From Streptomyces flavofungini (GTDB lineage: Bacteria; Actinomycetota; Actinomycetes; Streptomycetales; Streptomycetaceae), in contig NZ_CP128846.1 in NCBI RefSeq assembly GCF_030388665.1, forward strand, positions 2,520,001 through 2,584,000: a stretch of 64,000 bases of DNA. Direction: 5' to 3'. This document shows positions 27,066 to 37,343 of the stretch, piece by piece. A model generated the notes under the pieces. The model did not search any database. It was not told where the DNA came from and worked only from the letters and a program-made list of their open reading frames with translations. A program made the translations under genes and the position numbers. Every line of letters starts with the position of its first letter. The stretch's first letter is position 1.

Positions 27066-28607
27066 CTAGGAACCCTGCGGCTGGCGTGCCGCGCTCGTGG
27101 ACAGGCGCGGGCCCGTCGGCAGGAACCGCGACCATTCGGCGGGCACCGGGGACACGTCCGCGTCCCCGTAGCCGAGCCGGGTGCGCGCCTGCTCCGACTC
27201 CTGTTGCTGTTCCTTGCGCTGCTTGGCGGTCATGCCGATCCGCGCGTCGTCCGTCGCGCTGTCGCTGTTGGACTGCATCGCGTACCGCAGGCCCGTGTCG
27301 GTGACCAGGAAGTCGCCGCCCGTCTTCGTGTCCCTGCCGGTGAACTGCCGGTAGAGCTGGCCCGAGCCGGGCGTGACGTACGCGCTCGACGAACCGGCGG
27401 GGAGGGGGGCCGGGAAGTCCGTGCCCGCCCACGTGCTCAGCGTGGTGCGGCCCTTGTCGTCGTCGACGTGGCGCAGGACGTTGCAGACGGTGTTGCGGCT
27501 GCCGCGCGCGGAGGTGGCTTCGTTGACGGGGGTCGGCGTGTACCGCGGCCATACGTGCCGCGCGCCGAACTCCTTCTCGACGGGGCTGATCGCTCCGGGG
27601 CTGACGTCCCTGGCCGTGCCCCCCTGCCGCAGACCGGCCAGGTCGGGGCTCGCGAGCAGGAGGTGCGCGGTGAAGTCGGAGACCGGAGCGACGCGTCCGC
27701 GCAGCACTACGTAGTACTGCTTCTTGTCCCCGTTGGGAGCCCTGAGCACCATGCCCACCTTGTTCGCCCCCGGCTCCTGGAGGTCGGGGACCCCGGCGTC
27801 CTCCCCGGGGGTGCCGTCCACCTTCGGGAAGTAGATCAGGTGGCCGCGGTGCAGGGTCTCCAGCCACTGCCGGGACACCCGCTGCGGTTCCCGGTTGGCA
27901 CTCACCAGGGCACGCAGCAGCATCTCGTTCCTGGAGTTTTCCTTGCCGGTGGGTACGCGGTACGCCATGCCGCGCGCGTCGACCACGTAGCGCACCTTGT
28001 CGGGGCCCACGACGTACAACAGCTCGCCGCCGCGCAGCCGTTCGCCGCCCTCGGTCTTGCCCTGGTCGCGCTCCGCGAGGACGAACGCGGCCTTCTGGAT
28101 GGCGCGTTCACCGTCGGCCGGGCGCTCGCACACGGCCCAGCGCTTGGCGGAACCGGCCTCGGAGGAGGCGGGCAGCCGGTCGGGGGCGTACGGGATGCCG
28201 ATGGTGGCGCCGCGCGGGATCTTCCCCTTGTCGAGGACGGACTCGGAGACCTTGATGACCTCGCCCTTGTCGGCGTCCAGGAGGAGCTTCGCCGAGGCCA
28301 TGTTCAGGACGGGGTGCAGCTGCTTCTTGCCGTCGGTCTTCAGGATCACGTACCGGGTCGTGGACTTGCTCGCGATGATCACGTGTTCCTTCGGCGTGTC
28401 CCAGCCGGGCTTGGCGGCGGGTTTGAGCATCCCCCACGCGCCGAAGACGGCCAGGACGATCACCCCGACGACGATCCCGGGGACCACGCCGCGCAGCGGT
28501 CGCGGGGCGCTCTCCTCCGAGCCGGAGGGTGTGGGCTGGATGAAGGCAGCGAGCGTACGACGCTTCGCAAACGTGTAGGCGTTGAGTTCATCGCGCCGTG
28601 ATGCCAT
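27066..28607 (-). CDS. eccB: Type VII secretion protein EccB
   Basis: Core component with a short cytosolic N-terminus, one transmembrane helix and a large extracytoplasmic repeat domain. The 513-residue protein starts MASRRDELNAYTFAKRRTLA, the hallmark EccB N-terminus, followed by the membrane helix at about residues 41-61 and a long beta-rich domain. The start is ATG at 28607; the frame continues upstream but the N-terminus match fixes it. It forms an operon with the second mycosin and is divergent from eccE across 170 bases that should hold promoters for both. Confidence 0.93.
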   Translation of the reverse strand: MASRRDELNAYTFAKRRTLAAFIQPTPSGSEESAPRPLRGVVPGIVVGVIVLAVFGAWGMLKPAAKPGWDTPKEHVIIASKSTTRYVILKTDGKKQLHPVLNMASAKLLLDADKGEVIKVSESVLDKGKIPRGATIGIPYAPDRLPASSEAGSAKRWAVCERPADGERAIQKAAFVLAERDQGKTEGGERLRGGELLYVVGPDKVRYVVDARGMAYRVPTGKENSRNEMLLRALVSANREPQRVSRQWLETLHRGHLIYFPKVDGTPGEDAGVPDLQEPGANKVGMVLRAPNGDKKQYYVVLRGRVAPVSDFTAHLLLASPDLAGLRQGGTARDVSPGAISPVEKEFGARHVWPRYTPTPVNEATSARGSRNTVCNVLRHVDDDKGRTTLSTWAGTDFPAPLPAGSSSAYVTPGSGQLYRQFTGRDTKTGGDFLVTDTGLRYAMQSNSDSATDDARIGMTAKQRKEQQQESEQARTRLGYGDADVSPVPAEWSRFLPTGPRLSTSAARQPQGS

Positions 28608-28777
28608 CTGTGTCCGCGACCCCCTGTGCAGCACCGGGGGCCGTCGCCCCCCTCGCCCGTTGTCAGACCGAGCTCCTACTATGCCTGTTGAGTAATCACG
28701 CATGTGGGCCGGGTAAGGTTCTGGAGGCTCAAGAGGCGTGCCGTGCACCGGTTTTCGGGAGATTCGGGGGGTTTGGA

Positions 28778-30076
28778 ATGACGGCTTCCGTTACGCGGTC
28801 GCGGCCGCCGGTGACATCCGGCCAGACGCCTGGCCGAGGACCGATGGTGCACCACCTGAAGTTCCCTTCCGGACGCGCCGGTTCATTGCGGCTGCGACAA
28901 CTGGCCCTGGTGGAGATCGCGGCGGCGCTGCTGCTCGCCGCCTGGGTGATCTCACCGGTGGCTCTCGTTCCCGCGGGCGCGGTCGCGGCGGTGCTCCTCC
29001 TGCTCGCGCTGGTACGTCGACGGGGCCGCTCCCTGCCGGAACTGCTCGCGGCCGCCTGGGCCTTGCGCGCCCGCAGGCGCCGCGCCGCCGCCACTCCGGT
29101 GCCGCCCGGTACGGAACCGGGGTTCGCGCCGGCCGTGGAGTGCGACCCCTCCCTGCGGACGTACGCCTACAGCCGCGGCACGGACCAGGACCGGCGGCCC
29201 ATCGGCATGATCGGTGACGGCAGCTTCCTGACCGTCGTCCTGCAGGTGGAGTCGGACGCGACAGCCCTGCGCGCGGAGCGGACCCGGCAGCCGCTGCCCG
29301 TCGGCCTGGTGCGCGACACCCTGGAAGTCGACGGCATCCGCCTGGAGTCGGCGCAGATCGTGCTGCACACACAGCCCGCACCCGCGCTGCACCTGCCGCA
29401 GCAGTCGGTGGCCGTCAGCAACTACGCGCCCCTGCAAGCCCAGACCGGCGCCCCCGCGGTGCGCATCACGTGGATAGCCCTGAAGCTCGACCCGGAGCGG
29501 TGCCCGGAGGCCGTGGCCGTCCGGGGCGGCGGGCTCGTCGGGGCGCAGAAGTGCGCGGTGCGGGCCGCGGACCACCTCGCGAGCCGGCTGACGGGGGCGG
29601 GATTCCGGGCGACCCTGCTGACCGAGGACGAGCTGACGGCCGCCGTCGCCACGTCCGCCTGCGCCAACCCGCTGGCGATGGCGCAGGCCGGCGGGGACGC
29701 GCCGCCCGCGCGCAGGACCGAGGAGACCCAGCGCGCCTGGCGCTGCGACAACCGACGGCACACGACGTACTGGGTACGGCGCTGGCCGCGGCTGAGCGGC
29801 CCGGGCGGCGGCCCTTCCCTGCCGCAGCTGGTGTCCCTGCTCACCGCGGTGCCCACGCTGGCCACCACGTTCAGCCTGACCCTGGCGCCCGACGAGCGCC
29901 AGGCGGTGTCGCTGTGCGGCCACATGCGGGTGACGGGCCGGAGCGACGCCGAACTGGTCGCGGCCCGGCGCGCGTTGGAGCACGCGGCCGAGCACTCCGG
30001 GACGGGCCTGCTGCGCCTCGACCGGGAGCAACTGCCCGCCATGCTCGCCACATTGCCGCTCGGGGGTACGCGCTGA
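28778..30076 (+). CDS. eccE: Type VII secretion protein EccE
   Basis: ESX core component with two N-terminal membrane helices and a cytosolic domain. The 432-residue protein has the helices at about residues 42-60 and 62-79 (QLALVEIAAALLLAAWVISP), an arginine-rich stretch, then a soluble domain containing RPIGMIGDGSFLTVVLQVES and PAVRITWIALKLDPE, as in actinobacterial EccE. The start is ATG at 28778. The stop overlaps the next start by one base (TGATG). It is recognised by architecture and position between eccB and the conserved 264-residue gene. Confidence 0.88.
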   Translation: MTASVTRSRPPVTSGQTPGRGPMVHHLKFPSGRAGSLRLRQLALVEIAAALLLAAWVISPVALVPAGAVAAVLLLLALVRRRGRSLPELLAAAWALRARRRRAAATPVPPGTEPGFAPAVECDPSLRTYAYSRGTDQDRRPIGMIGDGSFLTVVLQVESDATALRAERTRQPLPVGLVRDTLEVDGIRLESAQIVLHTQPAPALHLPQQSVAVSNYAPLQAQTGAPAVRITWIALKLDPERCPEAVAVRGGGLVGAQKCAVRAADHLASRLTGAGFRATLLTEDELTAAVATSACANPLAMAQAGGDAPPARRTEETQRAWRCDNRRHTTYWVRRWPRLSGPGGGPSLPQLVSLLTAVPTLATTFSLTLAPDERQAVSLCGHMRVTGRSDAELVAARRALEHAAEHSGTGLLRLDREQLPAMLATLPLGGTR

Positions 30077-30870
30077 TGAGTTCTCTTACAACTCCCGCAG
30101 CACCGGCCCCGGCCCCGACCCCGACCCCGACGCCACCCTCTCCCACTCCTCCGGACGGTCTCCGCGCGGCCCTGCGGACAGGGTTCGGGCTGCTCGGACC
30201 CCGGCACCGGCGGCACGCGCTCTCCACCGAGGAAGTGGACCTGCTCGCGCTGCCCATCGGGGACGACGGCGTGGTCATAGGCGCGGACGCGACCCGGCAG
30301 CCTGCGGTGCTCGGTCTGAACCGTCCCACTCCGTACGACGTGCTGCTCATCGGCGGCCTCTGGACCGCCCAGGTGATCGCGCTGCGGGCCGCCGCCACAG
30401 GTGCGCGGGTCGCCGTCGAGACCGGGCGGGCGCACGCCTGGGCACAGCTGGTGCAGGCCCTCGGGGTCGGGCAGGCCGGGATGTCCGTGCACGACGTGGG
30501 GCGGGTGCCGCCGCAGGGGGCGTCGGCCGGGAGCCCGGTGCTCGTGGTGCGGGACTGCGGGATGCGGCCGCCCCGGGGGCGGGTGGTGTCCGGGCCTTGG
30601 CAGTCGGTGCTGACGCTGCTGCCCTACCTCAGTCCCGTGGCGCCCCGGTTGATCCGGCAGGCGCGGCTCGTCGGGGTGCAGCGGGTGTCGCCCGACGAGG
30701 CCACCCAGATCGGACGCTCACTCGGGCTGCCGCGCGGGGACGTGGACTCGCTCCCGACGCTCGCCGACGGGGTGACGCTGTGGTGCGCCGAGCGGGACCG
30801 GCAGTACGTGGTGACTCAGGGCACCGATGCGGAGATCGGGCTGTTGGGGGCGGCTCGGCGGATGGATTGA
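30076..30870 (+). CDS. Conserved T7SS-locus protein, unknown function
   Basis: Encodes 264 residues. After a Pro/Thr/Ala-rich N-terminus of 25 residues there is a soluble alpha/beta domain with STEEVDLLALPIGDDGVVIG, DVLLIGGLWTAQVIALRAAA, VLVVRDCGM and GDVDSLPTLADGVTLWCAER. No transmembrane segment or catalytic motif is evident. The ATG at 30076 is coupled to eccE by a one-base overlap. I recognise it only as a protein conserved beside EccE in Streptomyces T7SS loci; a structural or regulatory role at the cytosolic face is possible. Confidence 0.75.
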   Translation: MSSLTTPAAPAPAPTPTPTPPSPTPPDGLRAALRTGFGLLGPRHRRHALSTEEVDLLALPIGDDGVVIGADATRQPAVLGLNRPTPYDVLLIGGLWTAQVIALRAAATGARVAVETGRAHAWAQLVQALGVGQAGMSVHDVGRVPPQGASAGSPVLVVRDCGMRPPRGRVVSGPWQSVLTLLPYLSPVAPRLIRQARLVGVQRVSPDEATQIGRSLGLPRGDVDSLPTLADGVTLWCAERDRQYVVTQGTDAEIGLLGAARRMD

Positions 30871-31261
30871 GGGGATGGGGTCGTGCGGGTGGGCGAGCGG
30901 GGGGGATGGAAGGGGATGGAGGGGTTGGGGAGACGGCGGGGCGCAGGGGGATGAATGGAGCCTGCGTGACCGTCGAGGGTCGTGAGGTTTGCGGGGTTCA
31001 GGGACTAGTGGGCGTTTTGCCCGTCTGGTTTGGCGGCAGTTGACCGGACTTGAGTGAGGCGTGACGTAACGGTCGCCGGCCGGGGGCCGGACTGGCCTGC
31101 CGTGCTGGTGCTTTTGGTGATTAGGCTGGGACAAGGGCGACGCCAGAACCCGTACGCGGGGTGCGCGCGTCCCGCACACGGGGAGAGCCAGGCGGATCGG
31201 ACGACAGGAACGGTCGCCTCCCACCACGGCACGAACGTGCTCGACCACACCAGGAGGCATT
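30871..31261. other. Leader region of the large ParA-like gene
   Basis: No gene is supported. A TAGGCT at 31122-31127 could be a -10 element, giving a leader of about 130 bases, but the -35 is unclear. AGGAGG at 31252-31257 is the ribosome site for the gene at 31262. A 30-codon open frame at 30951-31043 is noted but not supported. Confidence 0.35.
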
Positions 31262-34200
31262 GTGAACAGCGATCGGGACAAGATCCGCGGCGGCTGGGAC
31301 ACACCCGTCGACGATCAGTCCGACGCGGAGTCCGCTGCCGAGACAACGGGCGAGTTCACCATCGACTACGCGCCGCCCGCCTGGTACACGCAGAACGCGT
31401 CCGGCAGCGCAGGGGAGACGCCGTCCGCGTCCCCCGCCTCTTCTTCCGCCTCCGCCGTCGGCTCCGCTGCCGCGTCCGCCGACCCCGCTCCGCCGTCGAC
31501 CGGTTCCGTTCCGGGTGCCGGTGCGGACGCCGCTGGTACTGCCGATTCCGGGGGTGCCGGGGGCGTCGAAGGTGCGGCTGCCTCCTGGGGTACGGGGTCC
31601 GGCGGGACCGGTGCGCCTTCCGGTGCTCCTGCCAACGCCGTGCCGAAGCTTCCGGTCGGCGGCGGGTTCCAGCTCGCGCCGCCCACGGGGCAGCCGATCA
31701 CCCCGCCTGTTCCGCCCGCGCCGCCCACGGCTCCCGCCGTTCCGCCCGCCCCGCCCGTGACTCCTCCGGCGTCCGGGGGCGTGGCGGACTGGGGTGGCGC
31801 CGTGGCGGGGGTCGCCTCCTCCGATCCTGTACGTGGGGCGGGCGCTGGGAGCGGAGACGCTACGGGTGCCGAGTCCTCCGGCGAGGACGCGAGCACTCCC
31901 GTCGCCGAGAGCCTCGGGGACGACGACCTGGGCGGTGGCGACCTGGAGAGCGGTGCCACCATGCGGTTCTCCCCCGCCGCCCTGCGGCGCGAGATGGCAG
32001 AGCTGCATGCTTCGCGTACGTCGCGCGATGCCCAGGGCGAGGAGGGCGAGGGGAGCACTGACGAGGAGAAGCCCCAGGAGAAGCCCGAGGAGAAGCCCGA
32101 GGACAAGGTCGAGGAGAAGGCCGCTGACACGGTCGGCGGGGCGGATGACTCGGGTGCGTTCGGCTCCGGCGTCGTGGACTCGGATCCGACCGACTCCGGT
32201 GCGGTCGAGGGGAGTTCGGCTGGCGAGGGCTCGGAGGTCGACGCCGCGGGCGCCGGGGGCGAAGAGGACCGTGAGGCTGCGCGCCCGTCCACCGATGCCG
32301 TCTCCGACGCCACCGACGACTCCGGCTCCGGCTCCAGCTCCAGCTCCAGCTCCAGCTCCGACGTCGCCTCCAGCGCCGACCCGAGTTCCGACTTCGACTC
32401 CCTCGCCGCAGCACTCGTCGCCGGTTCCTTCGGCGCCGGCCCTCGTTCCAGCAGCGACAGCGACCAGGACGCCGAGTCCGAGCCCGAGTCCGAGCCCGAG
32501 CCGGAATCCAGCACTCCGGCCGACGCTGACGTCGACACCGGCGCCAAGGCCGACGCGCCCCCGCCCCCGGCCCCCGAGGCCGAGCCGAAGGCCCAGGCCG
32601 AGCCCAAGGCCGACCCCGCGCCCGAGCCCCACGCCGACGCCACCCCCAAGGCCCCCGAGCCCTCCGCCGACCCCACCGACGTACAGGACGCCCCCCCGCC
32701 CGCCTGGACCCCGCCGCCCGCCCCCGAGGCCGGGCTTCCGCCGCTGCCGCCCGCGTTCCAGCCCGCCGCGCCGACCTCCGCCCCGCAGTGGCCCGCGCCG
32801 ACCCCGGCCCCCGCTCCGGCCCCCGCCGCCCAGGACCAGCAGCCCGAGCAGCCGCAGCCCCAGGCCCCGCAGGCCTGGCCCGCGCCCACCGCCCCGGCCG
32901 TCCCCGCCGCGCAGGCACCCACGCCCGCCCCGGCCGCCGAGTCGCCCACTCCCCCGCCGGGCGGATACGGCTTCCCGGCCCCCACCCAGCCCGCCGAAAC
33001 CCCCGCACCCCCGCAGAGCGGGTACGGCTTCCCGGCACCGGCCCCGACCCCCGCGCCCGCGCCCGCGCCCGCGCCCGGCGTCAACACCCCCGCACCTCAG
33101 GGCAGTTACGGCTTCCCCCAGACACCCCAAGCAGCCCAGACACCCCAGGCCGCCCAGCCCCTGCCCTCGGCCACCCCACCGCAGCCCCAACCGCAGCCGC
33201 AGGCCGCGCCCCCGGCCCCCGTACCCCCGCAGCAGACGACACCGCCCCAGGCCGCCCAGCCGTACGCCCAGCCCCCGCAGGACGCGCAGGCCGCCCAAGC
33301 CGGGCAGGTGCCGCAGCCGTACCTCCCCGGGCAGCTCCCGGGCGGCCCCTACCAGCCGCCCGCGCAGCCTCACAGCCAGGGCCAACCCCCCTCCCAGCAG
33401 GGCCAGTTCCCGCACCCGCTCGGCCAGCAGCCCACGCCTGCCGCACCGGAGCAGCCGCAAGCCGCGCAGCCGCAAGCCCAGCCTCCGCAGGCCGTCCAGC
33501 CCCAGGCTCAGCAGCCCCAGCCTCCGCAGGCCCAAGCACCCCAACCACAGGCACAGCCCCACCCGCAGACACAGGCCCACCCGCAGGAGCCCCAGGCGCC
33601 GCAGCAGGCCCAGGCACCCCAGGTGCCGCAAGCACCGCAGATGCCCCAGGCCCCCGCCGATCCCCGTGCCGGTGCGGCCTGGCCGCAGCCCGTGCAGCAC
33701 GATCAGCGGGAGCGGACCAACCCCGGCGCGCCCCTCGGGTACACGGCCGCCGTCGAGCTGTCCTCGGACCGACTGCTCAACAACAAGAAGCAGAAGGCGA
33801 AGAGCAGCCGTCCCGCGGGCGGCGGATCGCGGTTCAAGTTCGGCGGGAAGAAGGAGGAGGCCGAGCGCCAGCGCAAGCTGGAGCTGATCCGCACCCCCGT
33901 CCTCTCCTGCTACCGCATCGCGGTCATCTCCCTCAAGGGCGGTGTCGGCAAGACGACCACGACGACCGCGCTCGGCTCGACGCTCGCCAGTGAGCGGCAG
34001 GACAAGATCCTCGCCATCGACGCCAACCCGGACGCCGGTACGCTCGGGCGGCGCGTGCGGCGCGAGACCGGGGCGACGATCCGCGACCTGGTCCAGGCGA
34101 TCCCGTACCTCAACTCGTACATGGACATCCGGCGCTTCACCTCGCAGGCGCCGTCCGGCCTGGAGATCATCGCCAACGACGTCGACCCGGCCGTGTCCAC

Positions 34201-35065
34201 GACGTTCAACGACGAGGACTACCGGCGCGCGATCGACGTACTCGGCAAGCAGTACCCGATCATCCTCACGGACTCCGGCACCGGACTGCTCTACAGCGCG
34301 ATGCGCGGGGTCCTCGATCTCGCCGACCAGCTGATCATCATCTCCACGCCGTCCGTGGACGGGGCGAGCAGCGCGTCCACGACGCTGGACTGGCTGTCCG
34401 CGCACGGGTACGCGGATCTCGTCTCACGGTCCATCACCGTCATCTCCGGGGTCCGCGAGACCGGAAAGATGATCAAGGTGGAGGACATCGTGTCCCACTT
34501 CGAGACCCGCTGCCGGGGTGTCGTCGTCGTGCCCTTCGACGAGCACCTGGCCGCCGGGGCCGAGGTCAACCTGGACATGATGCGGCCGAAGGTGCGGGAG
34601 GCGTACTTCAACCTCTCGGCGATGGTGGCCGAGGACTTCGTACGGGCGCAGCAGGCGCAGGGGCTCTGGACGTCGGACGGCAACCCGCCGCCGCGGGTCG
34701 CTCCGCCGCTGCCGGGGCAGGGGTATCCCGGGGGCGGACAGCAGCCGTACGGAGCCGTGCCGCAGGAGGGCGCGCAGCCGCCGCAGGCCGGGGCGGCTCC
34801 TCAGCCGTTCCCCCAGCAGCACCAGCACCCCCAGCAGCAGTACGGACAGGAGCACGGTCAGAGCCAGCCCCACGCCCAGCCCCAGCCGCCGCACCTCCAG
34901 CAGCCCCAGCCCCCGGCCGCCGGGCCCCAGGGCTGGCAGCCGTCCGGGCCGGGCCAGGCCCACTCCCCCGCCGCCCACCCGGCGGACGGCACGTACCCGG
35001 CGGCCCCGGGCCGGCAACCGGCCCAGCCCCACCAGCAGCCGCAGCCCCAGCCGCCGCAGCAGTAG
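31262..35065 (+). CDS. EspI/ParA-like ATPase with giant Pro-rich N-terminus
   Basis: Encodes 1267 residues from GTG at 31262, with AGGAGG five bases upstream. Residues 1-860 are disordered and compositionally biased: acidic/Ser-rich to about 390 (with a Ser run near 360), then Pro/Ala/Gln-rich with three GYGFP/SYGFP elements near 560-620. A basic stretch of Lys/Arg (about 840-870) precedes a MinD/ParA-type ATPase with [11 protein letters not shown] (Walker A about 891), then [27 protein letters not shown] and a [18 protein letters not shown] segment. A Pro/Gln-rich tail closes the protein. EspI of mycobacterial ESX-1 is a comparable Pro-rich ATPase that tunes secretion with energy state; that function here is by analogy. 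Confidence 0.85.
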   Translation: MNSDRDKIRGGWDTPVDDQSDAESAAETTGEFTIDYAPPAWYTQNASGSAGETPSASPASSSASAVGSAAASADPAPPSTGSVPGAGADAAGTADSGGAGGVEGAAASWGTGSGGTGAPSGAPANAVPKLPVGGGFQLAPPTGQPITPPVPPAPPTAPAVPPAPPVTPPASGGVADWGGAVAGVASSDPVRGAGAGSGDATGAESSGEDASTPVAESLGDDDLGGGDLESGATMRFSPAALRREMAELHASRTSRDAQGEEGEGSTDEEKPQEKPEEKPEDKVEEKAADTVGGADDSGAFGSGVVDSDPTDSGAVEGSSAGEGSEVDAAGAGGEEDREAARPSTDAVSDATDDSGSGSSSSSSSSSDVASSADPSSDFDSLAAALVAGSFGAGPRSSSDSDQDAESEPESEPEPESSTPADADVDTGAKADAPPPPAPEAEPKAQAEPKADPAPEPHADATPKAPEPSADPTDVQDAPPPAWTPPPAPEAGLPPLPPAFQPAAPTSAPQWPAPTPAPAPAPAAQDQQPEQPQPQAPQAWPAPTAPAVPAAQAPTPAPAAESPTPPPGGYGFPAPTQPAETPAPPQSGYGFPAPAPTPAPAPAPAPGVNTPAPQGSYGFPQTPQAAQTPQAAQPLPSATPPQPQPQPQAAPPAPVPPQQTTPPQAAQPYAQPPQDAQAAQAGQVPQPYLPGQLPGGPYQPPAQPHSQGQPPSQQGQFPHPLGQQPTPAAPEQPQAAQPQAQPPQAVQPQAQQPQPPQAQAPQPQAQPHPQTQAHPQEPQAPQQAQAPQVPQAPQMPQAPADPRAGAAWPQPVQHDQRERTNPGAPLGYTAAVELSSDRLLNNKKQKAKSSRPAGGGSRFKFGGKKEEAERQRKLELIRTPVLSCYRIAVISLKGGVGKTTTTTALGSTLASERQDKILAIDANPDAGTLGRRVRRETGATIRDLVQAIPYLNSYMDIRRFTSQAPSGLEIIANDVDPAVSTTFNDEDYRRAIDVLGKQYPIILTDSGTGLLYSAMRGVLDLADQLIIISTPSVDGASSASTTLDWLSAHGYADLVSRSITVISGVRETGKMIKVEDIVSHFETRCRGVVVVPFDEHLAAGAEVNLDMMRPKVREAYFNLSAMVAEDFVRAQQAQGLWTSDGNPPPRVAPPLPGQGYPGGGQQPYGAVPQEGAQPPQAGAAPQPFPQQHQHPQQQYGQEHGQSQPHAQPQPPHLQQPQPPAAGPQGWQPSGPGQAHSPAAHPADGTYPAAPGRQPAQPHQQPQPQPPQQ

Positions 35066-35107
35066 CACTCCGCTCCCGGGCATCCCGGGAACACGCCGGA
35101 AGCACAC

Positions 35108-35141
35108 AAGCGCCCCGCCAGCGAAAAGGCGGGGCGCTTTT
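35108..35141 (+). terminator. Intrinsic terminator of the T7SS plus-strand operon
   Basis: A perfect 12-bp stem (35108-35119 with 35128-35139) with an 8-base loop containing GAAAA, running into TTTT (35138-35141). It starts 43 bases after the stop of the ParA-like gene. It closes the T7SS locus and insulates the peptide importer operon. Confidence 0.92.
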
Positions 35142-35244
35142 GCGTGCCACGCTCTGGCCAGCACGGCGTCAGTGGTCTTAACCAATGCGGATGAAATCCC
35201 GGTCAACTCGTTATTTCCGCAGGCCACATGGGGTTCACCGGCCG

Positions 35245-35274
35245 TTGACGCGCGATGACCGGCGCTGATACACA
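35245..35274 (+). promoter_or_regulatory. Candidate promoter of the peptide importer operon
   Basis: TTGACG (35245-35250) and TACACA (35269-35274) are spaced by 18 bases, about 85 bases upstream of the binding-protein start. The -35 is near-consensus, the -10 only fair. Nothing else supports a gene in 35066-35357. Confidence 0.4.
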
Positions 35275-35357
35275 CACAACAACCAACCGGACGTTCCTTG
35301 ATCACGTAGCCGTAACCAGCCATCTCTGCGCAAGCGATGACGCGAGGTCACCGATCC

Positions 35358-37259
35358 ATGGACACAAAAGATCAGCACGGCAGAACACGGTCCTCATCAG
35401 CGGCCCGAGCCGCCGCCGCGGCCCCCGCACGCAAGCGCCGGCGTCCCCGCCTGCTCCTCGCCGCCGGCGCGGCCGCGGCCTTCACCCTCACCGCGGGCCT
35501 CGCGACCCCGCTCAACCCGGCGCCGCAGCAGGCCGAGGCGAAGGACGACGGCAAGAAGACGCTGACCGTCGCGGTGGCACAGAGCGTCGACTCGCTCAGC
35601 CCGTTCATCGCGCAGCGGCTGCTCTCCACGAGCATCCACCGGCTGACGTACGAGTACCTGACGAACTACGACGCCAAGGACAACCACAGCATCCCGGCGT
35701 TCGCCACCAAATGGGAGCCGTCCGCGGACAAGCTCACCTGGACGTACACCATTCGGCCGAATTCGAAGTGGTCGGACGGGAAGAAGGCCACGGCCGAGGA
35801 CGCCGCCTGGACGTTCAACAAGATCATGTCCAAGGAGGGCACGGCGACGCCGAACTCCAACTTCGTCACCAATTTCAAGAAGGTGACGGCCCCGAGCCCG
35901 ACGAAACTCGTCGTCGAACTCAAGAAGCCGCAGTCGACCATGGCGGCGCTCGACATCCCGATCGTGCCCAAGCACGTCTGGGAGAAGGTCGACGACATCT
36001 CCAAGTTCAACAACGACAAGGATTTCCCGGTCGTCGGGAACGGTCCTTTCATCCTCACGGACTTCAAGGTCGACCAGTACGTGAAGCTGAAGGCCAACAA
36101 GGACTTCTGGCGCGGCGCGCCCAAGTTCGACGAGCTGGTCTTCAAGACGTACAAGGACCAGGACGCGGCCGTGGCCGCCCTGAAGAAGGGTGAGGTGTCC
36201 TTCGTCGCGGGCCAGCCCGCGCTGACGCCCGCTCAGGCCAACGGTCTCAAGGGCGAGCCGGACATCAAGGTGAACGAAGGCCCGGGCCGCCGCTTCTTCG
36301 CCCTGGCCACGAACCCCGGCGCGCGCACGCTCGACGGCAAGAAGTTCGGCGACGGCCACCCCGCGCTGCTCGACAAGCGGGTCCGGCAGGCGCTCTTCCT
36401 GTCCGTGGACCGCAAGACGATCGTCGACAAGGTGTTCCAGGGCAACGCCGTCGAGGGCGCCGGGTACATCCCGCCGCGCTTCTCCGAGTACGCCTGGAAG
36501 CCCTCTCCCGACCAGGAGCTGCGCTACGACCCGAAGCGGGCGGCGGCGCTCCTCGACGAGGCCGGGTACAAGAAGAAGGGCGGCAAGCGCGTCGGCAAGG
36601 ACGGCAGGCCGCTCGACTTCCGGATCCTGTGCCACGCCACCGACCCGAACGACAAGGCGGTCGGCAAGTACCTCAAGGAGTGGTGGGGCGACCTCGGCAT
36701 CGGCCTGAAGGTCAACTGTCTCGACGACGTGTCCGTGCCCTGGTACGCGGGTGAGTACGACCTCGCCTTCGACGGCTGGTCGGTGAACCCCGACCCGGAC
36801 TTCGTCCTCGGCATCCACACCTGCCCCACGCTGCCGGAGAAGGCCAAGGAGAGCGCGGCGACCGACAACTTCATCTGCGACAAGAAGTTCGACCAGCTGT
36901 ACGACAAGCAGCTCGCCGAGTACGACCCGGACAAGCGGGCCGCGCTCGTCAAGCAGATGCAGTCGTGGCTGTACGACTCGGGCTACATGAACGTCATGGC
37001 GTACCCGAACGCCGTGGAGGCCTACCGCACGGACCAGATCAAGTCCATCACCACCATGCCGTCGGCGGCGGGGAACATCTACGGTCAGGACGGCTATTGG
37101 AGTTGGTGGTCGGCGGTCCCGGCGAGTGGGAAGAGTTCTTCCGATGGTGGCAGCTCGACCGGTGTCATCATCGGTATCGCCGTCGCCGCGGTGGTGCTCG
37201 CGGGCGGCGGAGCCCTGATCGCCCTGCGCCGCCGCTCGACCGCAGAGGACCGCGAGTAA
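35358..37259 (+). CDS. Oligopeptide/dipeptide-binding protein (SBP family 5)
   Basis: Encodes 633 residues from ATG at 35358 (GCGAGG ten bases upstream; an ATG at 35337 would add seven residues). Basic N-terminus, then a hydrophobic signal segment (about residues 32-50), no lipobox, then the family-5 fold: LTVAVAQSVDSLSPFIAQ, YEYLTNYD, WTYTIRPNSKWSDGKKATAEDAAWTF split as WTYTIRPNSKWSDGKK, RVRQALFLSVDRKTIVD and YDLAFDGWSVNPDPDF. The C-terminus has a transmembrane helix (GVIIGIAVAAVVLAGGG) and RRRS tail, so anchoring is by a C-terminal helix rather than lipid. It heads a five-gene importer operon. The likely substrate is a peptide; its identity cannot be read from sequence. Confidence 0.9.
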   Translation: MDTKDQHGRTRSSSAARAAAAAPARKRRRPRLLLAAGAAAAFTLTAGLATPLNPAPQQAEAKDDGKKTLTVAVAQSVDSLSPFIAQRLLSTSIHRLTYEYLTNYDAKDNHSIPAFATKWEPSADKLTWTYTIRPNSKWSDGKKATAEDAAWTFNKIMSKEGTATPNSNFVTNFKKVTAPSPTKLVVELKKPQSTMAALDIPIVPKHVWEKVDDISKFNNDKDFPVVGNGPFILTDFKVDQYVKLKANKDFWRGAPKFDELVFKTYKDQDAAVAALKKGEVSFVAGQPALTPAQANGLKGEPDIKVNEGPGRRFFALATNPGARTLDGKKFGDGHPALLDKRVRQALFLSVDRKTIVDKVFQGNAVEGAGYIPPRFSEYAWKPSPDQELRYDPKRAAALLDEAGYKKKGGKRVGKDGRPLDFRILCHATDPNDKAVGKYLKEWWGDLGIGLKVNCLDDVSVPWYAGEYDLAFDGWSVNPDPDFVLGIHTCPTLPEKAKESAATDNFICDKKFDQLYDKQLAEYDPDKRAALVKQMQSWLYDSGYMNVMAYPNAVEAYRTDQIKSITTMPSAAGNIYGQDGYWSWWSAVPASGKSSSDGGSSTGVIIGIAVAAVVLAGGGALIALRRRSTAEDRE

Positions 37260-37262
37260 CGC

Positions 37263-37343
37263 ATGAGACACCAGCGGATGACAGCCAAGCGGACGTCCCC
37301 CCGCAGCACGAGTACGTCCCCGCACACCGCGAGTGACGCATGA
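37263..37343 (+). CDS. 26-codon ORF between binding protein and permease
   Basis: An ATG at 37263 opens a 26-residue, basic Ser/Thr-rich frame that begins three bases after the binding-protein stop and ends in a TGA overlapping the permease start as ATGA. It could keep ribosomes on the message and couple translation of the permease. The peptide itself looks like no known family, so it may be only a coupling frame or chance. Confidence 0.28.
   Translation: MRHQRMTAKRTSPRSTSTSPHTASDA

Noticed and set aside
30951..31043. 30-codon ORF with two cysteines upstream of the ParA-like gene
   Set aside because: No conserved pattern or convincing RBS; probably chance in leader DNA.
31121..34405. 1094-codon minus-strand Gly/Leu/Arg-rich frame
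   Set aside because: Antisense shadow of the Pro-rich ParA-like gene; no RBS, domain or plausible composition.
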